In this document: positions 33,013 through 41,320 of the stretch, piece after piece
Layout: each line of letters begins with the position of its first letter
Position numbering within the stretch: position 1 is the stretch's first letter
Source of the DNA: Halanaerobium praevalens DSM 2228
GTDB taxonomy: Bacteria; Bacillota; Halanaerobiia; Halanaerobiales; Halanaerobiaceae
Assembly: GCF_000165465.1 (NCBI RefSeq)
Contig: NC_017455.1
Span: 62,001 to 126,000 of the forward strand
DNA length: 64,000 bases
Direction: 5' to 3'
Translations under genes and position numbers: made by a program
Notes under the pieces: model-generated
Told to the model about the DNA's origin: nothing
Databases searched by the model: none
The model's input: the letters and a program-made list of their open reading frames with translations, nothing else

Positions 33013-33966
33013 ATGACAGAAAAATATAATTTTAAGCAGGAAATGGAAAAAGAAGAAAGATTAACAGGTGGACATAGAATGTGTGCTGGTTGTGGAGCAC
33101 CAGTAGCTGTTAGAGCAGTACTCAGAGCTTTAGAGGAAGATGATGAAGCAGTAATTGGATGTGCAACAGGATGTTTAGAAGTTTCAACCTTTATGTATCC
33201 ATATACAGCATGGAAAGACTCTTTTATTCATAATGCTTTTGAAAATGCAGGTGCAACAACTAGTGGAGCTGAAGCAGCTTATCAATCCCTAAAAAAACAA
33301 GGTAAATTAGCTAATGATAAAGATCATAAGTTTATTGCCTTTGGTGGAGATGGTGGAACATATGATATAGGTTTCCAGTCTTTATCAGGAGCCATGGAGA
33401 GAGGCCATGATATGACTTATGTTTGTTATGATAATGGAGCTTATATGAATACAGGTATTCAGCGATCTTCAGCTACTCCTAGATTTGCAGATACTACAAC
33501 AACTCCAGTTGGAACTGAGAAAAAAGGTAAAAGTCAGTATCGTAAAGATTTAACTGCAATTATGGCTGATCATAATTTACCTTATGTAGCTCAAACAACA
33601 TTTATTGGTAATTTTAAAGATTTACATCAAAAAGCTAAAAAAGCAATTTATACAGAAGGGGCTACCTTCTTAAATGTAATGGCTCCTTGTCCAAGAGGTT
33701 GGAGATATCCACCTGAAAAAATGATGGAACTTTGTAAATTGGCTGTAGAAACTTGTTACTGGCCTATGTTTGAGATTGAAAATGGTGAGTGGAAGTTAAA
33801 CTATAAGCCGAAAGAAAAAATGCCAATAGAAAAGTTCTTAGAAGCTCAAGGAAGATTTAAGCATATCACAAAATCTGAGAAAAAAGATATGATTGAAGAA
33901 ATGCAAGCAGAAGTAGATCATCGTTGGGAAAAATTGTTAATCAGATGTGGAGAAAAAGAGAAGTAA
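33013..33966 (+). CDS. porB: 2-oxoacid:ferredoxin oxidoreductase beta subunit (TPP)
   Basis: This 317-residue beta subunit binds TPP (GDGGTYDIGFQSLSGAMERG followed by YDNGAYMNTGIQRS) and a proximal [4Fe-4S] cluster through MCAGCGAP, GCATGCLEV and a later cysteine (MAPCPRGW). Active-site Cys-rich and TPP motifs are complete, so the enzyme should be functional. It ends the por operon; a terminator and then acetate kinase follow, so acyl-CoA made here can yield ATP, provided a phosphotransacylase is encoded elsewhere. Confidence 0.94.
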   Translation: MTEKYNFKQEMEKEERLTGGHRMCAGCGAPVAVRAVLRALEEDDEAVIGCATGCLEVSTFMYPYTAWKDSFIHNAFENAGATTSGAEAAYQSLKKQGKLANDKDHKFIAFGGDGGTYDIGFQSLSGAMERGHDMTYVCYDNGAYMNTGIQRSSATPRFADTTTTPVGTEKKGKSQYRKDLTAIMADHNLPYVAQTTFIGNFKDLHQKAKKAIYTEGATFLNVMAPCPRGWRYPPEKMMELCKLAVETCYWPMFEIENGEWKLNYKPKEKMPIEKFLEAQGRFKHITKSEKKDMIEEMQAEVDHRWEKLLIRCGEKEK

Positions 33967-33980
33967 ATTAGTGCTTAATG

Positions 33981-34018
33981 AAGACTGCTGGCTTGAAAAT
34001 ACCAGCGGTCTTTTTTTT
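33981..34018 (+). terminator. terminator of the por operon
   Basis: AAGACTGCTGG pairs with CCAGCGGTCTT and is followed by a run of eight Ts. It resembles the terminator at 26750-26784 in stem and loop. Confidence 0.92.
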
Positions 34019-34058
34019 GATAATAATTTTAAATTCTATTAAGTGGAGAGTGTTATTA

Positions 34059-35252
34059 ATGAAAATTTTTGTAATCAATTGTGGTAGTTCATCTTTAAAA
34101 TATAAAGTCTTTGAGATGGAAACAGAAAATGTTTTAGCAGAAGGAATTATTGAAAGAATTGGAATTGCTAATTCATTTTTGAAATATGAAAATAATAAAG
34201 GACAAGAGTTAAAGATAGAAGCAGAAATTAAAACTCATAAAGCTGGAATACAATTATTAATTGAGAATCTTTTAGCAGCTGAGCACGGTGTTTTAGAGAG
34301 TATGGATCAAATCAAAGCTGTAGGACATCGAGTTGCTCACGGTGGAGAAAAATTTGACAGCTCAATTTTATTAAATGAAGAAATTTTGGCTGAGGTAGAA
34401 GCAATGTCTGATTTAGCACCTCTGCATACTCCCGCTAATTTAATGGGGATTAGAGTGTGCCAAGAATTAATGCCTCAAACTCCTCAAGTAGGTGTTTTTG
34501 ATACTTCTTTCCATCAGACAATGCCCGAAAAAGCATATCTTTATGCTCTTCCTTATGAGTATTATAAAAAGTATGGAGTTAGAAGATATGGTTTCCATGG
34601 TACTTCACATGGTTATGTTGCTCAAAAAGCAGCTGAACTTTTAGATCAAGATTTAGAAGAACTTAAAATTATTACCTGCCATTTAGGTAATGGTGCCAGT
34701 ATGGCAGCTGTAAAAAATGGTAAATCAATTGATACTAGCATGGGTTTTACTCCTTTAGAAGGCTTAGTAATGGGAACTCGCTGTGGAGACATTGATCCAG
34801 CTATAGTACCTTTTATTATGGAAAAAGAAGATTTAAAGCCAGCTGAAATAGATAATATTTTAAATAAGAAAAGTGGTTTAGCTGGAGCTTCCGGGGTTAG
34901 TAGTGATATGAGAGATATTGAAAAAGAAGCTGAAGCAGGAAATGAGCAGGCAGAGTTAGCTTTAGAGATTTTTAATTATCGAGTTAAAAAATATATAGGA
35001 GCTTATGCAGCAGTAATGGGCGGAGTAGATGCAGTAGTCTTTACAGCTGGAATAGGTGAAAATGCAATTGAAACTAGAACTGAGATTTTAAAAGGCTTAG
35101 AATATCTAGGTATAGAAATTGATGAACAGGCTAATAATTGTCGGGGAGAAGAAAAAATAATTAGCAGTGCTGATGCTAAAACTAAGGTGATGGTGATCCC
35201 AACAAACGAAGAATTAGTTATTGCTCGTGACACTAAAAATATAGTTAGCTAA
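34059..35252 (+). CDS. ackA: acetate kinase
   Basis: This 397-residue ASKHA-fold kinase converts acetyl-phosphate (and usually propionyl-phosphate) plus ADP to acetate plus ATP. Motifs: NCGSSSLKY at the start, HRVAHGGE, FDTSFHQTMP, RYGFHGTSHGYV, CHLGNGAS, MGTRCGDIDPA and FTAGIGENA. An open frame extends upstream to 33978 through the por terminator, but the family start and AGTGGAGAGTG fix ATG 34059. It follows the oxidoreductase operon but is separated by a strong terminator, so it needs its own promoter or read-through. No phosphotransacetylase gene is in the window. Confidence 0.96.
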   Translation: MKIFVINCGSSSLKYKVFEMETENVLAEGIIERIGIANSFLKYENNKGQELKIEAEIKTHKAGIQLLIENLLAAEHGVLESMDQIKAVGHRVAHGGEKFDSSILLNEEILAEVEAMSDLAPLHTPANLMGIRVCQELMPQTPQVGVFDTSFHQTMPEKAYLYALPYEYYKKYGVRRYGFHGTSHGYVAQKAAELLDQDLEELKIITCHLGNGASMAAVKNGKSIDTSMGFTPLEGLVMGTRCGDIDPAIVPFIMEKEDLKPAEIDNILNKKSGLAGASGVSSDMRDIEKEAEAGNEQAELALEIFNYRVKKYIGAYAAVMGGVDAVVFTAGIGENAIETRTEILKGLEYLGIEIDEQANNCRGEEKIISSADAKTKVMVIPTNEELVIARDTKNIVS

Positions 35253-35290
35253 AAGTAGATTTAAAAATATAATCATAGAATTTTAAACAG

Positions 35291-35333
35291 GCATTTACTA
35301 TTAAAATTTAAAATTAATGGTAAATGCTTTTTT
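35291..35333 (+). terminator. terminator after ackA
   Basis: GCATTTACTATTA pairs with TAATGGTAAATGC (one G-T pair) and is followed by TTTTTT. Confidence 0.9.
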
Positions 35334-35441
35334 ATGTGAATTATTTAGTAAATGCTGAAAATCTATGTTATAATATATAATGTAATATCATCTGAGTTTA
35401 AACTATTTTTAAAAAATATAAATAAAAAGAAGGTGGTATAA

Positions 35442-36767
35442 ATTAATAATTTCGAGGTTTTAGGTAGCTTAAATAATTTACAGCAGTGGATGCTCTTGAA
35501 TCATAAAAGTCACAAATTAATTTATTTATTAGCTATTTTATTTTTAACAGCTTTTATAATTAAGACAATTACAGATAAATTTCGGATTCCAAGTGTTGTT
35601 GGCTATATTCTTTTGGGAACAATCTTTAGTCAGAGTGTAGTTAGTAATTTTGCTTTTCTTTCGAAAGAATTTTTAGCTTGGTATAATTATTTATTGAATA
35701 CCCTTAATTTTATTACCGTTTTAGCAGTTTCTTTTATTTCTTTTGGAATTGGAACTTCTTTATATATTAAAATTTTAAAACAGTTAGAATTAGAATTAAC
35801 TTTAATAGTGATTTTTGAATCTATAGGTGCTTTTGTTTTAGTAACAGGGGCAATGCTTTTGCTGGGGAAAGAGCTTTTTGTGGCAATTCTTTTTGGGACT
35901 ATAGCTACAGCTACAGCTCCCGCTGCTACAGTTATGGTTTTAAAAGAATATGGAATTCCCGGTGAGTTTTCAGCTACTTTGATGGTAGTTCTGGCCTTAG
36001 ATGAATTTTTAGCTCTATTAATTTTTTCTTTTATGGAACCCTTATCTTACATATTAGCTTCACCAGAATTAGAATTAACCATCACTAACATGCTGATTGA
36101 GCCTTTTCTTAAAATAGCTGCTGCAATTTTATTAGGTTTAATTATTGGTTATATTTCTCAATATTTAATGGTTAAATGTAGTTCTGAAACCAGAAAAATA
36201 TTATTAATCTTAGCAACTATATTGGGAACTACAGCTTCAGCAGTCTTTTTACATATTTCACCTTTATTTGCTAATTTAACAGTTGGTTTTGTTTACCGGA
36301 ATGTACCTCAGCGGAGGTTAAATGTTTCAGATAAAATAGATATTTTAACTGTACCACTTTTATCGACCTTTTTTATTTTAGCCGGTACTAAAATTGATAT
36401 TAGTAATCTGTTCCACAGTAGTTTTTTAATAATAGCAGTTACTTATACATTTATGCGGGCAATGGGTAAAATTGGAGGTTCTCACTTAGGAGCAAAGTTA
36501 TCTTCTGCTCCAGAGCATGTAGAAAAATATATTGGTTTTGGCTTAATTCCTCAAATTGGAATCACTATTGACTTAGCTTTTATAATTCAAAAAGATTTTA
36601 TCCACATTCAAGGTGATGTAGCTAATATTTCGATGTTAATTTTAAATGTTATTTTACTTACTTCAATTTTCACTGAAATATTTGGTTCTTTAGCAACAGA
36701 ATATGCTTTAATAAAATCACATGAGACTAAAAAACAGTTAAGGTGGAATTTTTTGAAAGTAGAATAA
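35442..36767 (+). CDS. cation:proton antiporter (CPA2/KefB-like)
   Basis: This membrane protein has ~12 hydrophobic segments and typical CPA2 features: IPSVVGYILLGTIFSQS near the N-terminus, TIATATAPAATVMVLKEYG, and ALDEFLALLIFSF with the acidic ion-binding residue. There is no RCK/TrkA-N domain. The first ATG (35490) has no ribosome site; an AGAAGGTGG site (35428-35436) points to ATT at 35442, the second codon after an in-frame stop at 35439, giving 441 residues. Non-canonical ATT initiation is therefore likely. Role: Na+ or K+/H+ exchange for pH and salt homeostasis. The ion is not deducible. Confidence 0.82.
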   Translation: MNNFEVLGSLNNLQQWMLLNHKSHKLIYLLAILFLTAFIIKTITDKFRIPSVVGYILLGTIFSQSVVSNFAFLSKEFLAWYNYLLNTLNFITVLAVSFISFGIGTSLYIKILKQLELELTLIVIFESIGAFVLVTGAMLLLGKELFVAILFGTIATATAPAATVMVLKEYGIPGEFSATLMVVLALDEFLALLIFSFMEPLSYILASPELELTITNMLIEPFLKIAAAILLGLIIGYISQYLMVKCSSETRKILLILATILGTTASAVFLHISPLFANLTVGFVYRNVPQRRLNVSDKIDILTVPLLSTFFILAGTKIDISNLFHSSFLIIAVTYTFMRAMGKIGGSHLGAKLSSAPEHVEKYIGFGLIPQIGITIDLAFIIQKDFIHIQGDVANISMLILNVILLTSIFTEIFGSLATEYALIKSHETKKQLRWNFLKVE

Positions 36768-36862
36768 TTAATTAAATTTAAAATTAATTTCATAAAACAG
36801 AGCTGAATAATTACTTGAAAAATCTGAAAAATAGTGTTATAATTAAGAAAATAAATAAAAAG

Positions 36863-36971
36863 ATGAGAGTGTTACTGTTAGATCAGGCATAATCTAGGGG
36901 AAAATAAAAGTCACGATTTAAAATTTTTGTTTAAAAGTGGTTTATTATTTTTTGCTAGATTTTTCTTTTTT
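36863..36971 (+). promoter_or_regulatory. RAT antiterminator and terminator in the licT leader
   Basis: GTGTTACTGTTAGATCAGGC (36869-36888) matches the ribonucleic antiterminator (RAT) core bound by LicT/SacY proteins. It overlaps a stem AATCTAG/CTAGATT (36891-36897 with 36955-36961) that encloses further pairing and is followed by TTTTCTTTTTT, a terminator. The antiterminator gene therefore probably controls itself. Confidence 0.75.
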
Positions 36972-37011
36972 AGAGTAAAAAAGAAACTGTTTAAAGTTTA
37001 GGAGGAATCAA

Positions 37012-37866
37012 ATGTCTGTTAGAGAAAAATATAAAGTTAAAAAGATATTTAATAATAATGTCATTCTAGCAGAAAAAAATAAAAATCAGCAGGAATTTAT
37101 TTTGCTGGGAAATGGAATTGGTTTTGCTACTAAAAAAGGTGATGTTTTTGCTAAAGAAGACTATCAGATAGAAAAAGAATTTGTTCCCTTAACAGGCGAA
37201 AAAAGAAATAATTATTTTCAATTGTTAGAGGAAGTTGATAGTAAAATTATTCAGGCAACTGAGCAAATAATTACAATGATTAACCAAGAACTAAATAAAG
37301 ATATTAATCAATATATTCGAATTGGTTTAACTGATCATATTGCTTTTACTTTAAAAAGAATAAGAGAAGGTTTAGAAATAACAAATCCATTTTTAGTTGA
37401 AACAAGAACTCTTTATAAAAAAGAATTTCAACTAGCCAAAAAATCTGTTGAGATTCTGGAAACTACATTTAAAATTAAAATTCCAGAAGCGGAAATTGGT
37501 TTTATAGCTTTTCATATTCATGGAGCAATAAATAATAGTGAAGTTTCTAAAACAGTTAAAAACACTTCAATTATCAAAGATTTAGTTGCTAAGGTAGAAT
37601 TGGAATTAGATCAAAAATTAGAGTATGATAGTCTAAATTATGCTCGTTTAGTTAATCATTTACGTTTTGCTTTAGAAAGAATTGAAAGTCGGGAAAATAA
37701 TAATAATCCTCTTTTAGATAATATTAAAAAAGATTTTAAAGAAACATATAAAATTGCTGGTAAATTAGCAGAAATAATTGAAAAAAGATTTGATTATAAA
37801 GTACCAGAAGATGAAAAAGGGTATTTAGCCTTACATTTACAGCGCTTAAAAAGGGATTTTAATTAG
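37012..37866 (+). CDS. licT: BglG/LicT-family transcription antiterminator
   Basis: This 284-residue antiterminator has an N-terminal RNA-binding CAT domain (~1-60) and two PTS regulation domains (PRD1 ~70-170, PRD2 ~175-284). The regulatory histidines are present: GLTDHIAFTLKR and FHIHGAIN in PRD1, VNHLRFALERI and LALHLQRLK in PRD2. Unphosphorylated by its cognate EIIB, it binds RAT RNA and prevents terminator formation. RAT/terminator pairs lie both in its own leader and between it and the PTS gene downstream, so it should control both in response to that sugar. ATG after TTAGGAGGAA. Confidence 0.92.
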   Translation: MSVREKYKVKKIFNNNVILAEKNKNQQEFILLGNGIGFATKKGDVFAKEDYQIEKEFVPLTGEKRNNYFQLLEEVDSKIIQATEQIITMINQELNKDINQYIRIGLTDHIAFTLKRIREGLEITNPFLVETRTLYKKEFQLAKKSVEILETTFKIKIPEAEIGFIAFHIHGAINNSEVSKTVKNTSIIKDLVAKVELELDQKLEYDSLNYARLVNHLRFALERIESRENNNNPLLDNIKKDFKETYKIAGKLAEIIEKRFDYKVPEDEKGYLALHLQRLKRDFN

Positions 37867-37918
37867 TTTAAAATATTTTGATTATCCAAAAATTAAAGTT
37901 TAATAGATTAAATTTAAT

Positions 37919-37999
37919 CAGGCATGTTACTGTTAAATCAGGCAAGAGCCGAAGAGATACTATTACTGCTAGGAGTGGTAGGTTCTCTTCGGCTTTTTT
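37919..37999 (+). promoter_or_regulatory. RAT antiterminator and terminator before the PTS gene
   Basis: CAGGCATGTTACTGTTAAAT followed by CAGGCAAGAGCC forms the RAT element (37919-37950). Its 3' part overlaps the left arm of a terminator AGCCGAAGAGA / TCTCTTCGGCT (37947-37957 with 37984-37994) followed by a T-run. Binding of the upstream LicT-type protein should stabilise the RAT and allow read-through into the PTS gene. Confidence 0.88.
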
Positions 38000-38126
38000 A
38001 TTAGCTTTAAAAAATAAAATTACATTAAATTGTAATTTTGATATAGATAGCTTGTAGTTGGTCAAATTGTATTTGAGCTCAAGGTCAATTGTTAATTTAA
38101 GTCAACTAAAAACAGGAGGTTTTAAA

Positions 38127-39554
38127 ATGAAAAAAGTATTTTCTAATTTGCAAAAGATAGGTAAATCTTTAATGCTGCCAATTGCTGTTTTACCAGCAGC
38201 TGCTTTGCTACTTAGACTTGGTGCTGGTGATGTTTTGGATATTCCTTTTGTGATGGCCGCTGGGGCTGCAATTTTTGATAATTTAGCTTTATTGTTTGGA
38301 ATTGGAGTTGCAGTTGGAATTGCCCATGATAGTTCTGGAGCAGCTGGTTTGGCTGGAGCAGTAAGTTATTTTATTTTAACTAATGCAACCCAAGCTATTA
38401 ATGGCGATATAAATATGGGAGTTTTAGCTGGTATTATCGGTGGTCTTTTGGCTGGATTTTTATATAATCGTTATCATGATATTGAATTACCTGATTTTTT
38501 AGGATTTTTTGGTGGTAAACGTTTTGTACCAATTGTAACAGGAGCTGCAAGTGTTTTATTGGCTGGTTTATTTGGTTATATTTGGCCTCCAATTCAAAAT
38601 GTAATTCAGCTAACAGGAGAATGGATTATTAATGCAGGTCCAATCGGTGTTTTTGTATATGGATTTTTAAATAGATTACTAATTCCTCTTGGTTTACATC
38701 ATGTTTTAAATAGTTTTATTTGGTTTGTCTTTGGCGAATTTACTACCGCAGCAGGAGAGGTTGTTACAGGAGATTTATCTCGCTTTTTTGCTGGAGATCC
38801 TTCAGCTGGATTTTTCATGTCAGGCTTTTTCCCAATGATGATGTTTGGTCTGCCAGCAGCAGCCTTAGCAATGTATCATGCAGCTAAACCGGAAAACAAA
38901 AAAGCTGTTAGTGGTATTTTCTTAAGTGTTGGTTTAACTGCCTTTTTAACTGGAATTACAGAGCCGATCGAATTTGCATTTATGTTTTTAGCACCAGTTT
39001 TATATGTTATTCATGCTATTTTAACTGGTTTATCAATGGTTGTAACTTATATTTTAGGTATTCAACATGGTTTTGGTTTTTCAGCTGGGGCAATTGATTA
39101 CTTTTTAAATTATGGTTTAGCTACAAAACCAATCTTAATTATTCCTTTAGGAATTGCAGCTTTTGCTATTTATTATTCTCTTTTCCGTTTTGTAATTGAA
39201 AAATTTGATATTGCAACTCCTGGCCGGGTAGAAGGAGAAGCTGAAACTAACAATATGAGTGTAATGCCTGATTCGCAGTCAGAATCTGAGCAGTCTACAA
39301 CCAATACAAAGAATAAGACAAAAGCAGCCCAATATATTGAAGCTTTAGGTGGAGCTGAAAATATTGAAAGAGTTGATTCTTGTATTACTAGATTAAGACT
39401 AGAGGTGAAAAATTCAGATAATTTAGATGAAGCTAAATTAAAAGAATTGGGAGCTTCTGGAGTTATGAAAGCTAATAAGTCTAATGCTCAAGTTGTAGTT
39501 GGAACTAAAGCAGAACTAATAGCTGAACAAATAAAAAAAGAATTAAATAGTTAA
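38127..39554 (+). CDS. nagE: PTS N-acetylglucosamine-type permease, EIICB
   Basis: This 475-residue PTS permease has an EIIC domain (residues 1-~370, about ten membrane segments; LPDFLGFFGGKRFVPIVTGA, GLHHVLNSFIWFVFGEF, GITEPIEFAFMFLAP) and an EIIB domain with phospho-Cys in VDSCITRLRLEV near 415. The sequence follows the NagE branch more closely than PtsG. Full-length NagE has a third, EIIA domain; here it is absent and must come from another protein. The open frame reaches TTG 38058, but AGGAGG sets the start at ATG 38127. A RAT/terminator leader makes it a target of the LicT-type antiterminator. Glucose is the alternative substrate. Confidence 0.85.
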   Translation: MKKVFSNLQKIGKSLMLPIAVLPAAALLLRLGAGDVLDIPFVMAAGAAIFDNLALLFGIGVAVGIAHDSSGAAGLAGAVSYFILTNATQAINGDINMGVLAGIIGGLLAGFLYNRYHDIELPDFLGFFGGKRFVPIVTGAASVLLAGLFGYIWPPIQNVIQLTGEWIINAGPIGVFVYGFLNRLLIPLGLHHVLNSFIWFVFGEFTTAAGEVVTGDLSRFFAGDPSAGFFMSGFFPMMMFGLPAAALAMYHAAKPENKKAVSGIFLSVGLTAFLTGITEPIEFAFMFLAPVLYVIHAILTGLSMVVTYILGIQHGFGFSAGAIDYFLNYGLATKPILIIPLGIAAFAIYYSLFRFVIEKFDIATPGRVEGEAETNNMSVMPDSQSESEQSTTNTKNKTKAAQYIEALGGAENIERVDSCITRLRLEVKNSDNLDEAKLKELGASGVMKANKSNAQVVVGTKAELIAEQIKKELNS

Positions 39555-39564
39555 AAATCATTTT

Positions 39565-39601
39565 AATCTACCAGGCTAATTAAGCTGGTAGATTTTCTTT
39601 T
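39565..39601 (+). terminator. terminator after the PTS gene
   Basis: AATCTACCAG pairs perfectly with CTGGTAGATT, followed by TTCTTTTTT. Confidence 0.9.
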
Positions 39602-39748
39602 TTAAATTAAAAAAAGTAAAATATTTTATAGAAAAGTTTTAAAAAATAGTTTATCCTTATTTTAGAAATCAATATTGTAAATTTAAGCTTTAAAAGCTTA
39701 AAAAATGGAAAAAATTAGAGTTAATTTAAAACTAAGGAGCGAGATAAA

Positions 39749-40420
39749 ATGAATTATTTAGATAATGTTAATCTTTATCAAATAACTAAAATTGAAACTA
39801 AAATTAGATTAGAAAGTTTATTAGGTGCTGAAAAAGAAAAACTCTCTTTAGCCAAAGCAGAAATAAATAATTTTGCTGAAGGTGATATAGTACTTTTAAT
39901 AAAAAATAATTTAAAACAAAATTTAAAAAAGCGAAAAGCTATTTCTTATCCTGTTAAAAAAGTAAAAGGACGTTTTTCTGATGTCAAAGAATATGATTAT
40001 TTAAAAATGAAAATATTATATGATTTTAATTTATATTATTTAGGCAAAAAAGAAATAGAAGCTGTAGCTAAAGATCCTTTACATTTAAAATTTGAGGATG
40101 ATTTAACTAAAAATAAAAGTCAAATAAAAACTTTAATAACTTATAACCAAGATGAAAAAGTAAAGCCCTTTAATCATACAAATTATACTGTAGCAAATAT
40201 TTTAAGCTCTAAAAAAATATTTAGCCAAGAAGAAGGTTCAAAATTTGATTGGGGCTGGAGTTTGATGGAAATTTATCAAATAAATGCAGAGGAATTTGTT
40301 AGTTTTAAACAAAGTAGTTATTTTAGAGAAAGGCAAAGAGGGGAATTTTTTCAAATTAGCAAAAAAGCCGTTGAGTTTATGCGAGATTTTCCAGATGATA
40401 AAGATGATTTTTTAGATTAA
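39749..40420 (+). CDS. hypothetical protein, 223 residues
   Basis: I do not recognise this protein. It is hydrophilic, Lys/Glu/Asn-rich, without a signal peptide or membrane segment, so it is probably cytoplasmic. The N-terminal ~95 residues are basic (KKRKAISYPVKKVKGRF) and the C-terminal part is more acidic, ending in FPDDKDDFLD. A stretch KPFNHTNYTVANILSSKK near 150 looks conserved-like but matches no family I know. A good AAGGAGCGA site precedes the ATG and codon use is like its neighbours, so it is a real gene. It stands between the PTS terminator and the sirtuin promoter, probably as a single-gene transcript. Confidence 0.65.
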   Translation: MNYLDNVNLYQITKIETKIRLESLLGAEKEKLSLAKAEINNFAEGDIVLLIKNNLKQNLKKRKAISYPVKKVKGRFSDVKEYDYLKMKILYDFNLYYLGKKEIEAVAKDPLHLKFEDDLTKNKSQIKTLITYNQDEKVKPFNHTNYTVANILSSKKIFSQEEGSKFDWGWSLMEIYQINAEEFVSFKQSSYFRERQRGEFFQISKKAVEFMRDFPDDKDDFLD

Positions 40421-40428
40421 AAAATTTT

Positions 40429-40459
40429 TTGACTATTCAGCTAATAAATATGATATAAT
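40429..40459 (+). promoter_or_regulatory. extended -10 promoter of the sirtuin gene
   Basis: TGATATAAT (40451-40459) is an extended -10 element; TTGACT (40429-40434) is a possible -35 at 19-base spacing. The sirtuin start is 20 bases downstream. Confidence 0.55.
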
Positions 40460-40478
40460 GGTTTTGAGGTGAATAATT

Positions 40479-41216
40479 ATGAATCAATATCAAAAAGCTG
40501 CTGCCCTGATTAAAAACTCAAAACATACAACAGTTTTTACTGGAGCAGGTGTTTCTGTAGAAAGTGGAGTTCCACCTTTTAGAGGTGAAAATGGACTTTG
40601 GAATGAATATGATCCTAAAATTTTAGATTTAAGAAATTTTTATAAATCACCTGAAGCTAGTTGGGTGATAATTAAAGAAATCTTTTATGATTATTTTGGT
40701 AAAGCAGAACCAAATAAAGCACATCAGGTTATTGCCCGTTTAGAAAAAGATGGACATTTAGAAACTGTTATTACTCAAAATATAGATAATCTGCATCAGG
40801 AGGCAGGTAGTCAGAATGTTTTAGAGTTTCATGGTAATTCTAGATTTTTAATTTGTAATGAATGTGGAAAAAGATATAAGTTAACTAAAGAATTGTTGTC
40901 AGAACTACCACCAAAATGTAAAACATGTGGAGAAGTACTTAAACCTGATTTTGTATTTTTTGGGGAAGCAATTCCCGAAGAAGAAGAGAAATTATCTTTT
41001 GCTGAAGCAGAAAAAGCAGATTTGTTTATTCTAATTGGCACAACTGGTGAAATTCAGCCAGCATCTTTAATTCCTGTTGTTGCCAAAAGCAAAGGTGCAA
41101 AAATATTAGAAATAAATATCGAAAAGTCTAATTTTACAGATGATATTACAGATTTATTTATCCAGGCCAAAGCAACTGAAGCCTTAGCTAAGATTGAGTC
41201 AGAATTTTATGCTTAA
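40479..41216 (+). CDS. cobB: NAD-dependent protein deacylase (sirtuin)
   Basis: This 245-residue class III sirtuin has the NAD-binding GAGVSVESGVPPFRG near residue 22, TQNIDNLHQEAG near 99, the catalytic His118 in EFHGN, and a zinc site from C126/C129 and C147/C150. It removes acetyl or other acyl groups from lysines using NAD; a typical target in bacteria is acetyl-CoA synthetase. Length matches the family. It is probably monocistronic. The canonical SGIPxFR reads SGVPPFR. Confidence 0.94.
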   Translation: MNQYQKAAALIKNSKHTTVFTGAGVSVESGVPPFRGENGLWNEYDPKILDLRNFYKSPEASWVIIKEIFYDYFGKAEPNKAHQVIARLEKDGHLETVITQNIDNLHQEAGSQNVLEFHGNSRFLICNECGKRYKLTKELLSELPPKCKTCGEVLKPDFVFFGEAIPEEEEKLSFAEAEKADLFILIGTTGEIQPASLIPVVAKSKGAKILEINIEKSNFTDDITDLFIQAKATEALAKIESEFYA

Positions 41217-41320
41217 TTAGACTAATAAAACAAATTAAAAAAGGATTTAAGTCAATTTTATTTAAGATATAAATATAAGCTAGATAAAATTTTATACTTT
41301 TAATTATCAGGGGGTATTTT

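Noticed and set aside
33978-34058. N-terminal extension of acetate kinase
   Set aside because: The extra 27 codons run through the por terminator and are not part of the family; a ribosome site precedes ATG 34059.
30123-35252. CRISPR arrays, tRNA or rRNA genes
   Set aside because: I looked through the gaps of the whole window and saw no regularly spaced repeats, cloverleaf sequences with CCA ends, or rRNA-like segments; the range given is only an example stretch.
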